Source of the DNA: Porites lobata
Taxonomy: Eukaryota > Cnidaria > Anthozoa > Scleractinia > Poritidae
Length of the DNA stretch: 64,000 nt
Reading direction: 5' to 3'
Assembly: GCA_942486035.1 (NCBI GenBank)
Contig: CALNXK010000013.1
Coordinates: forward strand, 4,312,001 to 4,376,000
The notes under the pieces are model-generated. The model made no database searches and was not told the origin of the DNA. It worked only from the letters and a program-made list of their open reading frames with translations. Position 1 is the stretch's first letter. Each line of letters opens with the position of its first letter. Positions 1-12,951 of the stretch are shown here, one piece after another. The position numbers and the translations under genes are program-made.

Positions 1-3000
1 CACATAATCAGTAAAAATGCTTTCTTCATTAAAAAAACTGTTGCGTAAAAATAGCTAGAATATAATACATAATAGCACGATTTTTGGCTCATCTCTGAGT
101 AATATGATTTATTACTTACAACTGACGAAAAACAAAGAAAACAACAAACCTAACCCATAGTAAAACAAGGAGAACGGATAAATTATATTTCACCGGGGAT
201 GACCCTGAGTTTTTGGACGTGGTTACCGTAAATAATGCAACTTTTCAAACTAACTGTTAAGTTGTCAAGACGTTTACTGAAAAATAGAACAGTCCTTTGT
301 CATGTTGACTATATGGAAAGGCAAAATAAAGACGAAGGTCACGACATCTTGCGCTCGATTACATTCAAGAGTCTGTTCATCATCACGTGCAAGATACAAA
401 TGCTAACCTAACTAATAAATCTTTGAAAATAAAATGGAAAAGCTTCTCTTGAACTAATCGGGATGTGCTGCAAAAAATAAAGAGCTTAATGTAATTACAG
501 AACTTAATAAGACACGGCTTCAATAATACATTGCACAAACGTACGCTACCACACAAACTTCAGTAGTTTTGATGTTGAGCTAATAAATGCTTACTTTGAG
601 GACCTAGAGAAAAAAACTTTAAATCATTATAATTTAAAGCCAATTTAGACTTAAATTCATTAAGTCCACCGTGATAAGAAGTTATAATCCTAAAGTCTTT
701 TGGAAACGTAATCCTCGGTTTATCCTTTTGAAAACATCTCGCAGTGAATTAAGGAGACAAGAAAGTTAAGTCTGGAGGGTGGCTAAAAATATATTACAGA
801 TGCCTTCGCGTACACTTGCTTAGTTTTTTGTTTTGTTTCTGTCTTCTGATATTGAAATGGTTTCTTCGCTTCAGGGAACGGCTGTTGAATTTATATTACG
901 CTTAAGTTTACTTCTGTAATATAAGCACAAAGGGTTGAAATGGCTTGGCAATTGTTTACAAACGTTCCTTGTGAAATTGTTCAAAAGAAACGAGCGTTCT
1001 AGAACCAAAAACGGATAAAATAAAGCAAATGGAACAAATATAGCTCAATGAAATAACAAAATGCATTGATTGGGCATGAAAAATTACCTTTTTCGAGTAC
1101 CAGGGTTGTGATTTGCCTGACAGAAACTCGTTTCTCCCGCCGAAGTCTGAATCGTGCCCACAGAGTTTTCAGATTACATAAACGTTCTGTCGTTAAGCAA
1201 ACCTCTTGACTTTCTTGACAGCTTTCGCATATCGAGTTACGGGACTGATCGAATTGTGAACTTGAAAAGCCGCCAAGCATCGGTGGTATATTCGACTGTT
1301 ACAATACCAGCCACTGTTTATTTTGAAAGTGGCATCCAATATATTTCGTTCGCCATATTGATAACGGGCGAAAGGGCGAGGTTACAGGGCAACAATTCAC
1401 ACATCGATTATCACGGGGGAGGGGCAAATTTCAATTGTTTGTTGCAGTCTAGGAGGATAATTTATACAAAATTAAAGAAATAAACAAGACTCTGCAGTAG
1501 AACAACACATGCAATGACCTCAGCTCTGGAGGAGAGAGAGTATGAAGGAGCCAAAAGATGGTTTTAAAAATGGGCGTAAAATTACCAGCCGGGCAAAATA
1601 ACATCTATCTTATCACACTCAGCAAGCCCCTGAAGGGCGAAACTGGCAAGAACTCAAGTATACCAAAAGTCTGCAACTCTTTCAGCGCGCTGTGGATTTA
1701 ATTCAATAAGGCCACCCGCAAAAAATAATCACTGACATATACCGCAGAAGTCATTTGATTGGTTCAGTAAAAATTGGAACGGAAACATTCTAGATAATTC
1801 TTCTATCCACGAGATTTCAAACTTCTGTGATCCGACTACTGTTGTCAGGTCTTCGTTTCTGGATTAATAGCACAAGAAACCATTTTTTTTTTTCTCAGAA
1901 AATAGTAGTTATGCTTCACCCAGTCACTTAGGACTGTTTCTAATGAAAGCGCGTATTAAAAGCTAAAAATATCCATTCATTAAAATAGCTGCCTATGAAA
2001 TCTGAGTTTTTTATGGGTTACCTCGTGGGTCGGCATCCTTGTAGTTCTCCCGATCTCCGATGAGTCAATGTCTTATAACGCAGAATTATATAAACATATA
2101 GCTGAAGAGTTAGTCAGCGTTTTACATAGTCATACATGAGTCAGGTGTAACCTGGGGCACTTGACGATTTCTGCCCAAGGCCGCCTGAGTCGCAAACAGA
2201 ATAAGACCGGTTCCCACGCTTTCTCATCCGGTCGGAGAGACATCACAACCGAATTATTCTAAAACAATACCTTGTTTTGTAATTCCGGCTTAAGCTCGTA
2301 GTTCCTTGAGAATGGGTCATTGCTCTTTTGATTTTTTACTTTATTCTTTGTTCCATCTGATTGTGGGAAAACTTCACGCTTCATTACCACTAAACAATTA
2401 ATCAAAACGGGACTCGGTATTAAAAACAGTGCATTTTGGTGCAGAGGCAGCTGTGCCGGTCGATTATGACTGGCCAAATGAAAACAACTTCTCAAAGCTT
2501 TGTTTTACCTTACACACGATGACAATTTATTGTATTCTTTAAATTATTGTTGCTCATCTCATCTCGAAATCAAGGTCAATCAAAGCCTCGGGACAAAAAA
2601 CTAGTCAGAAACTGATTTCACTGTAACAAATTTCACAATCGGGTTAAGGTTGCTGGCTTTTGAACTCGGTTAAATTTTGTGAGGCGCACAAATGCAGGAT
2701 GCAACAATTTGTAAAAGCCTGTATCAACTCAAACTGACAACCACAAAGTAAAAAAAGAATGCTGAACAAAGGTACAAAGGTTTCCTAAGTACTAACAATT
2801 GTCGAGTGCTGACGAGACATTTGAATGGCTGTACAACAATCAAGTTCTAAATTGTTACTGATCAGAATACAGTCTCGACTTTTGCGTTTGCTTTGAAACA
2901 CCGAGCAAAACTCGAGATCTTTTTTAGCCCGCTTACAAACTGCATAAGGCAAGCAAACATACAGCTTGCTCCTTTTTTTGCGGCGTAAATCACATTTTTT

Positions 3001-5900
3001 TCTATGCATGCAGCGCTGAGAAACGCCGGTAGAACTCAAACCGTCTTAACGTACGCGTCGTTTTCCGCCAGCATCGCCTAGTTTTCAGAAAACTTATTGA
3101 GATGACAAACTCAGTCAGGCAATCTCTTACCTTAATTTAAGCAATTTCGACCTTCCAAGGCTACGATTTAAGGGACCTTCTTACGGAATTTTGTCTTCAT
3201 GGAATTTTCGTTGCCGTGGGAGTTTTAAATCACACAATGTTTGACGCTACGGTTGTAATACATTTTTTATGAGCCGGATTTGCTGCAGCACGCTTGCTGT
3301 GAACAACTGGTAGCTTTAATTTGTGCAGTATAACCCAAAAAATTTCATAACATTTTAAACAAAATAACGTCATTAGGACTAAATAAAAGGTTTGTTAATG
3401 GCGGAGAAAACAGACAAATGTTGACTTTATGGGAAAAACAATACTTGAAAAGGCACCGGTGCAAAATGCTAATGTTGGTAAAATCAGCGAGGGGTACCTA
3501 ATTAGCAGACATTTGCCTTAGACAATTCGCGGTCTGTACAAAAACTGCCAGTTCTATTTGAGTTTGAATTTGAATTTGTCTGAAAAGGTTTTTAAAACCT
3601 AATTGGATAACTTCATCACAACGCTTCTGCCTCGCTGCAAGACCAACTGACAAGTGCCTCTTTTTTGTGAGTTGTCTCCATACATAGTCAGGTATCTTAA
3701 CGGGTCTGTAATTGGTAGAGATATCTCCTTGTTATAAAGCCACAAGACACAACAAATCGCTTGCTAAAAAACGGAGCTGTAAATATTTAATCGACTTTCC
3801 ATGAAAATTCAACAATTCGTAGTTGAAATTATTACGGAGCTGAGATTTAAAATGAAATTGTTTCTTAATTATGATTATGCAACAGATCGAATCGATTAAT
3901 ATTTAGAAATATATATATATCATGCTTAAACAATATATCTGATGTAGACACGCTTAAGACGGACGGTATATATTCACCAGCATGAACTAAGTAGAATAAC
4001 TACTATGTAACAAGAATCGAAAAATTTGCTTGGACGAAATTTGTCATCTTATTCCTAAGAAAACTAATTTAAATAGTAGAAAAAAATATGTAGCACTCTG
4101 ACAGCAGTTAATCTAGTAGATATTCGTATTACTGCCGAAACTCTCCCGTTTCTCGAGTAACTTATACACCGGCGCACACTCTTTAGTCGAATTAAAGAAA
4201 TGCACTGAGAACTGGCCGTATTATACAGAGGTGAATTATAGATAATAGTAACAAGACTATTGTTAGAGGAGTCTAATTTGTTCCTACAAATGAGTACTCT
4301 AACACAAAAAGTCGGACGATCAATCAATACTGAAGCAAACTTTGAGAGTAAACTAAACACAAGATGTCCCCAGAGTATCATTGGCCTTAGCATACAGCAC
4401 TGGCTTTCCAACTGAAAAACAAAATAAATAAATAGTAAAATATTAAGAGTAACTTTCCAATTACAGTGCCAGTGATGTCGCGTACTGTCCAAAATCGGAC
4501 TAATCAGACGACCTTGCAGATAATGTTTGCAGCCTTCAATCGGAACCACATGATCAACAAGGCATTTCGATCCTCTTTGTTTCGGTGATTTAGTCCTTCG
4601 ATCGGCGGTCTGATGTCGTATGGCTCCGGGCTCTCTTGTTGTTGTGTTTCTTAATCCGATGCATGGGCTGCTTTTGGAATTTCGATTTAACTTTCCCTGT
4701 TCATGCGAGTGATGGTAAGGTGGCGAAGTCAAAGTGAACCGCCTCGGATACCCTGCGCGAGGTGTGCATCATGTAATCTTATTGAAAAACAGAAAAGTGG
4801 CGGAGTTGTGCCCTCGATTGTAAAGGCGTACACAGCACGGTTTCGTTACCCTAAAATACCGTCAATAAAGCTAAGTTGTGTTTGCCTATCACCTAACAAC
4901 TGGCAAAATTTCAAATAACCTGAGACATAACTGGATAGAACAAGATTCGAAGTGAGAATTAGAGCTATGAGAGAAAACTTCACTTAAGAAACGTAGAAGG
5001 CAAAAGTTTATCAACTTGTGATAGTCACAGAGATGAGGAGTTATCACTTAAAAATCTATGCAGCAATATTGTAACATCCATTTATTTAAAGGCTGATGAA
5101 AAAAAAAACTTCACTTGATCGTAAAAGATGCATCAGGCAAGAAATGGGTCCACTTAAAAAATGAAGATGAGGAGGCAGAGAGGATGAAGGAAGAAATACC
5201 CTCTTCAAAAGTGCTCTCGCTGATGTGATCCACCTGAGGAAAATAACGTGAGTAAGGTACAAAGCACTGTAGTAATGACTGAGAGACCACAACTGAAAAA
5301 CAACACTGTATAACGTTTAGGAAAGAGACAGTGAACTGCCTAACGGCGGACGAAGAAGAGCACTTATCTTTCAGTTTTTCGGCTGCTTCTGTGTTTCTAT
5401 TCTTATTAACTAAAGTTGTTGTGAAATGTGGTTGCAGAATCCAGGGAAAACGAAAGTCAAAGTCAAGAAGAATAAGTTTTTAGGCCAAGGCAGAGAACAC
5501 TTTCGTCAGAATCTCTTGTTCTTAACAGCGGAGCTACCACTGTAACCGTATAAATGTTATTTCTGTTATCCTGTGGCACAAATCTTCCAATCACCAACTT
5601 CTTTCACAATGGAAGACTTTATCAGTGTATTAATGGGAGCGACGTCGCTTTTAGGCTTGGCTAAAACTGACATTAAGCAACAAACTGAGCCTGTCCTTCC
5701 TCTATCAGTGGAAGACAGATGTATGGGAAAATGAGCCTCTTCGCGCAAGTTGCTCTTGAACGGGAAGAAGCTTTCATATCCGTCAATCAAAGAGCGTGTA
5801 TATACCAATTCCTCGAAAAACTGACGTTGGCTTTCCAAAGAACAAAAGGTGAACGAATAAATGAATAAATAACTTAATTAACTAATAGATAATGATTTAT
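1..5900. other. no recognisable gene (AT-rich intergenic or intronic DNA)
   Basis: I find no reading frame with family resemblance, no convincing exon chain and no clear repeat in this stretch. The longest open frame (minus strand, 4064-4732, 222 codons) runs through low-complexity A/T-rich DNA and has no recognisable motif, so it is not called. A minus-strand frame at 5566-5838 has reasonable composition and could be a terminal exon, but nothing supports it. Confidence 0.5.
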
Positions 5901-5929
5901 AATATTTAACAAGATAATTGATACAAAGT

Positions 5930-6142
5930 GGTTGTTCGACTACCATTCCTGGTCGAACTGAAATTTGAAAATGTTGGTTTTAAGGAGAGTGGAAAACCGG
6001 AGTTACCCAGGGAAAAGCCTCTCAGAGCTAGGGAGAGAACCAACAACAAACCCAACCCACATATGGCATTGATGCCGGGATTTGAACCCGGGTCACTTTG
6101 TGGGGAGGCGAGTGCTCATCCACTGCGCCATCCTTGCTCCCC
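5930..6142 (-). mobile_element. tRNA-derived SINE
   Basis: Read on the minus strand, the element opens with a tRNA-like head. An A box (TGGCGCAGTGGATGAG, 6130-6115) is followed at normal tRNA spacing by a B box (GGTTCAAATCC, 6088-6078) inside a GGG..CCC stem. A tRNA-unrelated body follows towards 5930. This is an internal RNA polymerase III promoter joined to non-tRNA sequence, the hallmark of a tRNA-derived SINE. There is no tRNA-like 3' end with acceptor pairing, so a functional tRNA gene is unlikely. The 3' boundary is approximate. Confidence 0.75.
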
Positions 6143-6224
6143 AAAGAGGCCTTACAGAGGAATCAGAGCATAGCTGGCAAAACAAGTATGGTATATAAAC
6201 GCTGCTTCTGTTTGCTCAGCCATA

Positions 6225-6505
6225 TCATTTTCATGATGACACGCCTAGAGAAAACCTGAGAGTGGCTTTCCAGTCTGATAGCAGGAGCAACAACTCTTGG
6301 ACATATTCTTTCTTAAGTCTGTCCATGTAAGGTGTCAAGACCATGAAATGCGTTGCTGTGTCATTGACTCTGTCATTTTCATGATGGACACGCCTAGAGA
6401 CAGCCTGAGAATGGCTTTCGGTCTGGTAGATCTAGTAGATCTAAGGAACTTATAAGGTGTCAATACAAGAAAATGTGTTGTTGAATCATTGACTCTGTCT
6501 GCAAG
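6225..6505. repeat. two-unit tandem repeat, about 148-bp period
   Basis: Two diverged units lie head to tail. Both contain TCATTTTCATGATG (from 6225 and 6373), then an ACACGCCTAGAGA segment, a GGCTTTC segment and, near the end, AAGGTGTCAA followed by TCATTGACTCTGTC. Indels separate the units. On the minus strand the block stays open across both units, but I recognise no protein. Confidence 0.6.
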
Positions 6506-9111
6506 CATTTTTAAAACTCTTTCAATCTTCAAGAAAGACAAGATATTAATGTGATGGCAGTGCAAATCAAATCAAGTCAAAACCTTTATATGTAGACACG
6601 ATGATGGCGTAGTAGCGTGAGTGTATTGGCACAATACTGACTGATGTGCCAGGGGACACCCAAGCTTTCGGCTGCTATAATTATAATCGCCTCTAATTTT
6701 GCTCTAGAGCGTCCATTAATGCTATCGCAGCAGAAAATCATGATCGCCACAAGGGATGTCGACCGCATTGCTCTACTGTTCTTCAGGCATACTGTCAAAA
6801 GCTTGGGCTCTTCTTATAAGTGTGAAAACTAGCCTGCAGGAGATGTTGGCCTAAACGTTAATTACCAAAAAAAAACTGAGTTAAACGCCTTTGAAGAGCG
6901 AGTGGTCATTCGGGCGATGAACATCAAAATAAGTGAAGGCTTCTTTTTTCTTGGCGCTGAATGAAACGATACTCTGTACTAAGATATCAAAGCTTGCAAA
7001 ACTAGGATGACATCTAGATGCATGTCTTTTCAACAAAGATGAACGGATCAAGATGGACAACCACCTGAGGATAAGATGTTTTCCGCTGCTACAGTAGCGA
7101 GTGAGCTCCACTTCTATGTTTGTCTTTTCTATGCTACCGAGACGCTGATGTAGTAGTACTTTAAGTGTGCGGAGAAAGGTATATCACTTTGAGGTAAATA
7201 AATACTATTGTGTTCGCAGTTCTGCCCTGAGATCCGAGCCTCTCCAAATATGAACTTATACCATTCTTCATTATGGACAAGTGGACTCGTTAATGTCAGT
7301 GCCACGAATTTAAAATAAACTCAGTAAAATAGTTCTGCTACACGCCCTGATTTTTTTTGTGACTTTCAATATGAAAGAATTGAAGGTAAAGGGTTGTTTT
7401 AACATTTTAGTCTGGGAAATAAATACCAGGTTGCGAGCGCCTTTGGCATTCATAAAAGTCTTAATGTAACAGTCTTTCTTAATTCCTCAGTGGCCCTCTT
7501 AATTAAGGGAGCAAAAGAGGCCTAGGCCTGACCCAAATAAGTAAGAGCTAAAATTAGATGAAATGTAAACATGAAATAAATAAATAAAGAGATAACAGTA
7601 AATAAGACATGTTAAAAGTATTGACAAGCATAACTACCCCCCAAAGAAACTTCTTGTGGCAAAGGTTTTCATACAAACATGCCTTGCAGCCTAATGGGTT
7701 GTCATAGAAATTCACTCAGTCGGTTTTCAATAGGAAAACAAATTATCAAAATAGCGTTCCTTTTTTCATAAATATTCCCGGGTTGCATGTTATCAAAATC
7801 GTGGGTTCACAGCATTACGGTGTGAAATAGTTGCACTGATCGTTGTTTCAGTTTAACCGCCGTGTTTACCTTGTCTCTACAAGTCAAACAGTTACTCAGT
7901 ATCGTTATTGTAACACAATTGTAACACCGCCTGATCCTCGCAGTGTTTCAAGATGAAAGTTCATGTCATGCTCAATGATTGTCTGTGCAGAGTAACAGAG
8001 AAGTGCGTGGAAGGTGGGAACGTGTTCATAAAACGATGATATGTGAAATATGTATTCTGTATACTGTACTCTGTAGTTTGTAACCGCGTTATTATAAAAG
8101 AGTATTTTGTACTAAATATAAAGTACACGTTCCTGAGGCGAAAAGTGATTTTTGTTACTCTAACGTCACGGCTGTTAAAGCGTCACTTCAGCCTGATTTA
8201 CGCATCCGCTCTATAAAATGGCGAAAGGACAGTTAGAAAACACTTTTCTACCTTAAAAAGAACTTTAATGCTGATAAGCTCGGCTTCATTTATGAATTCG
8301 CCGATAACCTCGTCGATATCGCGTGACACTGTCTTAGTTTATTATCAGTCGTGATTCAAAAACAGCCTTAAACCATCGATCCTTAAAGCTATACGAATTA
8401 CTTTTATACAATCTGACGGAAAATGTTCGTTTTGGCAACCATAATTTGAGCGCCACAATAACAATTTCATTTCCAGACCACTTCTTAAATAAAAAAACTT
8501 TAAATGCAATTATTAAAGAACAGTGTAAACCGATTAAAACAATTTGATGAAAACTGTTAAACCCCTACTTTCTGACAGGAATAATTTTAAATCATGATTT
8601 CATTCTTCCTTACCTGCAACTTTGGAGGATTAACTTTAACGTTACACTCAGAGGTAATTGCCAAGGTTAGACAGTGGTTAGAGCTAATGCCACATAAATT
8701 CACTAAACTGCAATAACTTTACTGACGTGAATATAGATGAGTTGAAATGATTGAATTATCATAGAATACAAACAGTCTTTTATTGCGACAAGTTATCAAT
8801 ATTTATGATTTTGCAACCTCTGTGAGGTTTGAAGCTGCAAGAGAACACTATTGGCTTTCCAGTTCAAAAGCGTTCTTTTGAATTTAGAATAACACTGCTT
8901 GACGTTGTCGCTTGTACTGTCAGTTCTCGTGCTTCCCGCCGAGCAATTTGTCTTAAGTGGGTTTTACAAACTCTGAACGAGGCGCTTACAAAAATCTGAA
9001 ATTTTTTGCTTGCTTCTACCGGGCATCAAGGAGATATCGTAGGGAATACCCAGGGGTGTCCTTTCTTAGACAAAAGAAAATCTCTAGAACTACCTCACAA
9101 ACGAGAGAGGA
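6506..9111. other. no recognisable gene
   Basis: I see nothing beyond short open frames without motifs, A/T-rich runs and isolated poly(A)-signal-like strings. Confidence 0.45.
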
Positions 9112-9510
9112 CAGGGGCACCCAACGTCAATTGTCGGAAAATATCTGTTCGGAAGACGATTTGAGATCTAGAATTTTCGGAACATTTTTTGTTAAATTTT
9201 CTTGCTTGCCTACCTCTCCTAGGATTTTCGAACATCTAAAAATTTGTGTAATTGCCCATTTTTAACGGATTTTTACCCTAAAAAGCTCACCTAGAATTTT
9301 CGGGAGCCTTTTTTCTGGCTGAAATTTTCGAAAAGGTAAGTTTTGATCCCTATGATTTTCGGATCTCGAGACTTTCAGCTAGGAAATCCGAACAGATAAA
9401 AAATTTTTAGGGGATAAAAATATGCCTATATCTACCGTTTAAATACTAAAATACGTTTAACAATGCTATGTTTAAGTGGTTTTGAACTATATTCTCGTTG
9501 GGTGCCCCTG
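9112..9510. mobile_element. hAT-like MITE, copy 1
   Basis: A 399-bp non-coding element is bounded by a perfect 15-bp terminal inverted repeat, CAGGGGCACCCAACG at the left and its reverse complement at the right. The flanking octamers match at 6 of 8 positions (AGAGAGGA and AGAGGGGT), consistent with a decayed 8-bp target duplication. Ends beginning CAGGG with an 8-bp duplication are typical of hAT transposons. An inverted copy lies at 56603-56985. Confidence 0.75.
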
Positions 9511-12500
9511 AGAGGGGTCCTGCAAGAGGCTAAATTGCGGCTTGCCTGACAACAGAAGGCGAATATTATTTCAGTACGCGCCGTAGCAAATGGCAAAGTT
9601 TTCATGTACACAACAAGCTAAAGCAACGCATTTCGGCGTGCCGGTAAATCTGAATTGGGAACTTAAAACGTTTGTAGCAGATGAGGATTTTAAAATTGTA
9701 ATAACAAGAAGCCACGGGAGACGGCGAAAATAGCGTCTTTTCGTCAACAGGGCCACTTTTTCTTACCGTGCTTAAATTGTTATTGGTCAGCGTTTTTCAA
9801 TGTATTGTGGTAGAAGATAATGAAAGGTTAGCCCCTCCATTTTGAAATGAACGGTAAACAAAGGCGGGATTTCCAACAGCTCATGATGGTGGAAAATCTT
9901 GGTGTGTACTCTTACCTTCTACGTTCCTTCTCGACGATTTGTTGGTTTTACTGCAATTACCAACAAAATCATCATTATCAGTTACAAATCCAGTTTGCAT
10001 ACATGTTCAATTAAAAAAGATAAGAGAAACTTACATTACAAAGCAGTCTTTCCGCAAACTTTCCGTATAAGCAACTTTTCGTGAAATTTAGAGCAACTTT
10101 TAATTAATTTGTCTTTCCTGTTAAACTTTTAATTTCCTTATCATGTCAGCAGACTATATAACCGATAGTCTACTTTTCACTGCTCGTCTCGAAAATTAAA
10201 GAGTCAGTACACTCAGAGGTTCTGGGTAAAAGCCCAGGATGTGAAAGTGTACCGTACTCGATTCACACGTGGTAGTAAGGACGTCTCGATCAGTTGTCGA
10301 CCAAACAGTGATTTTCGCGAAGGAGTAGTAAATAAGGACGATTCAAGGCCAGTCCGGGGCTTAGTGTTAGTTCATCTGTGTAGCTAGTCAGTGAAACAAA
10401 CGGCAAACAAGTACGAGGCACACTTTGTTGTGAATAGTTAGCTTTCTTTCCTTACAGAACTTGATGAGGTTCTCCGGAAAACTTTGCCGGAGGCGGCTTA
10501 AACGAAATAAAAAATATTATACAGCACCCAAACCAGCTTTTAGCACGCGTTTTGGTTTCAAATAACATTCATTGTCATAAGTAGATACAACATTATAGTT
10601 TGGAACGGAAAAAGACCCAGGTTTGGCGGCGTGAGACCTTAAGATCGAGGTTTGCTCATTTTACGTTTTTTTTGAAATAGAATTCGATAATCAACAAGCA
10701 GAAGAGTTCTAAAAAGTCGTAGTTCTTCTCAAACGTGGGATTGTGATGTTTTAGGGTGCAAAAAACCGTGCGGTAAATCACTTACCTCTGGAGCGTGGTC
10801 TAGCTAGCCGTACAAACGTGAACCTCAAACCGCAAACCTGACGGCAAGGCCCTGATCAAATAACTTCTTGACGTTCGCGGGGAATGCCAAAAACCCTCAG
10901 TCTTAAGGTTTCTATTGTAACAGAGATACCACGGGTCTATGAAGACTTTTTTTTTCGACGAAGCTTCGTCCCTACTTTTTGGACCAGTTGCAGGCGGGGG
11001 CTGGGAAGGAAAGGGAAAGGCAGATTGTGCAAGAACGTCTTGGGTTGTCATTAAGACGCGGGAACAGGGGAGCTTTCGCCGGCTACTATGAACGTGGCCC
11101 CCAACTACTTTCAAAGGAAATAGAAGAAAAATAGAACCAAAAGAAGCCTCTAGCTGTTTGATTGCCCGTCTATTTTTTGTATTTATCCGGCAACTTAAAA
11201 TCTTAGTGACAACCCTGAAATTTGTGATTCACGAATTTTTGTCCATGGAGACAGCAGTCTTGAACTACGCAAAAAAAGTGATATGTGAAAAAAAATAATA
11301 AATAAATAAACAACACAGTCCAAAACACAGGGAGTTGAGAGAGACTAAAGATTACCAGCTAACTTTGTTTTCTAAAAACCAAGGTAGAATCCAGTTAGTT
11401 TTACGTTTATCAACTTTAAAGTTTAAAGAGCCCTTTATGAACACGAGGCAAAGGATTTGTGTACATCATGTGTACATCAACTTGGTGGTTGTTAATAAAT
11501 AATAGAAATGCATCTGAAATTTTCTTTGGCTATCTAGGGCACTGATTCACTTGTTAAAACAATAACTATTTTATTCACAAAAATTAGTCCCCTTGAAATA
11601 CTTCAACTGCGCAGATGTGGCTAATTGGAATAGACTTTTTCAAATGCGGTTGGTGACCAGCTTATCTTTTTGAGCTCAGAGTTTTGTCACGTAATGCTGT
11701 TTCTCTGAAACTCGTCATGCCAAGGAGGTTATTGAGTTGAAAACATGTAACTGGTTGCAAATATGGGACGTCTCTAATTCCTGATCAGTCTGGTAAAAAC
11801 TATTGCATGTCAAGGATTTTAGAAATACGACTTAGTCACGTGAAACGGTCAATGTTGTGATTCTGTCTAGGTTCAAAAGGTTGACGCCGACTCGTACTTC
11901 ATAACAGCAAAAGCAATTTTATACCCTATACTTTGGAAGAAAAAATCCATTATTCACTTAAAGATCAATTTAAGATCAACCACATATGGGTACACCAGAT
12001 GGGACCCCGAAAAAGAAGGATTTTAGTCACTGATTAGCTGTAACAACTGCGTTACTGAGTAGGGCTATTCGTGTATTCTTCAACTGCATCAGTTTGCCTT
12101 TGATGTGGAGTTCAATAAAGTTAATTGAATAAAAAAAGTAAGATTTGCGTGACGAACTTCCATTCATCCCTATGTGTTTTTAAGCTCTCTTTTTCTAATA
12201 ATCACAACAAACAATGTGCGAGGTTAGTTTATCAAGGGCCGGTCTGCTAACCAACGGAAGTATCGGTGAAAGTGCTTTAGTTAATAATGGTTCTAAGTGG
12301 ACAAATGACTAGAGAAATAAAGTTTGACAAACTGTTTCGTCTGTGCAAATGCTACCCTTGTCACTAGTAAACAAGAGAGAGCACCAATACGGGATTTCTT
12401 TTGCATGTAACAAATGAAAGCACTTGCAGTCCGTGCGAGTAAATTGTAGATGTTAATTGCTCTTTATACTTAGGCAAGCAAGTGAGGTGCGAGTCGATTT

Positions 12501-12830
12501 AAGGGCGTTAACTAAGCCCTCATAAAAAAAGACCAACGTTTAAGTTTCAGACGTTTAGCCAAAATTTGTCTCTTTTCTGGTAACTATTTCTTCTATTCTA
12601 TTAAAAGAAAAACAGTCAAAAGAGCCACAATTTAACGGACAAAGTGGCAAAGCTCATTTCTTCTTTTTGAATGCTTTGTCACAGTGCAAATTTAAAAAGG
12701 TTAAGTGTTTAATGGCCCTATTATTTTCTGCCTGGGATGGTGAAAATGTTTATTCGTGGAGTGTTCCACTCGACTTTAAGCCTACTTAGTTTGAGACCGA
12801 ACAGAAAACGCTTTATCAGTCACGACACAT
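9511..12830. other. no recognisable gene; upstream DNA of the first peptide gene
   Basis: No exon chain or family resemblance is visible. There is a small hairpin around 10470-10490 and a plus-strand AATAAA near 12113, but neither attaches to a recognisable transcript. Confidence 0.45.
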
Positions 12831-12835
12831 TTGGT

Positions 12836-12843
12836 TATAAATA
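12836..12843 (+). promoter_or_regulatory. TATA box of secreted peptide gene 1
   Basis: TATAAATA lies 116 bp upstream of the chosen ATG. The same octamer stands 77 bp upstream of the ATG in the paralogous gene at 22.0 kb, which supports it as a shared core promoter element. Confidence 0.6.
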
Positions 12844-12951
12844 AGAAGGCGATAATTTCGTTTTGTACAGACGAGGTACAGTCTTTTTACAACACAGCGA
12901 GCGGACTTCTGAAAAGGTACACTGAAATACGTGTAGATCGTGTGTTACAAA

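Noticed and set aside
4064..4732. Longest open frame in the first part (222 codons, minus strand)
   Set aside because: No domain, odd composition, runs through an A/T-rich low-complexity tract, no splice or duplication support.
5566..5838. 90-codon minus-strand frame of protein-like composition
   Set aside because: Could be a terminal exon, but no upstream exon, no recognised family and no poly(A) signal in place.
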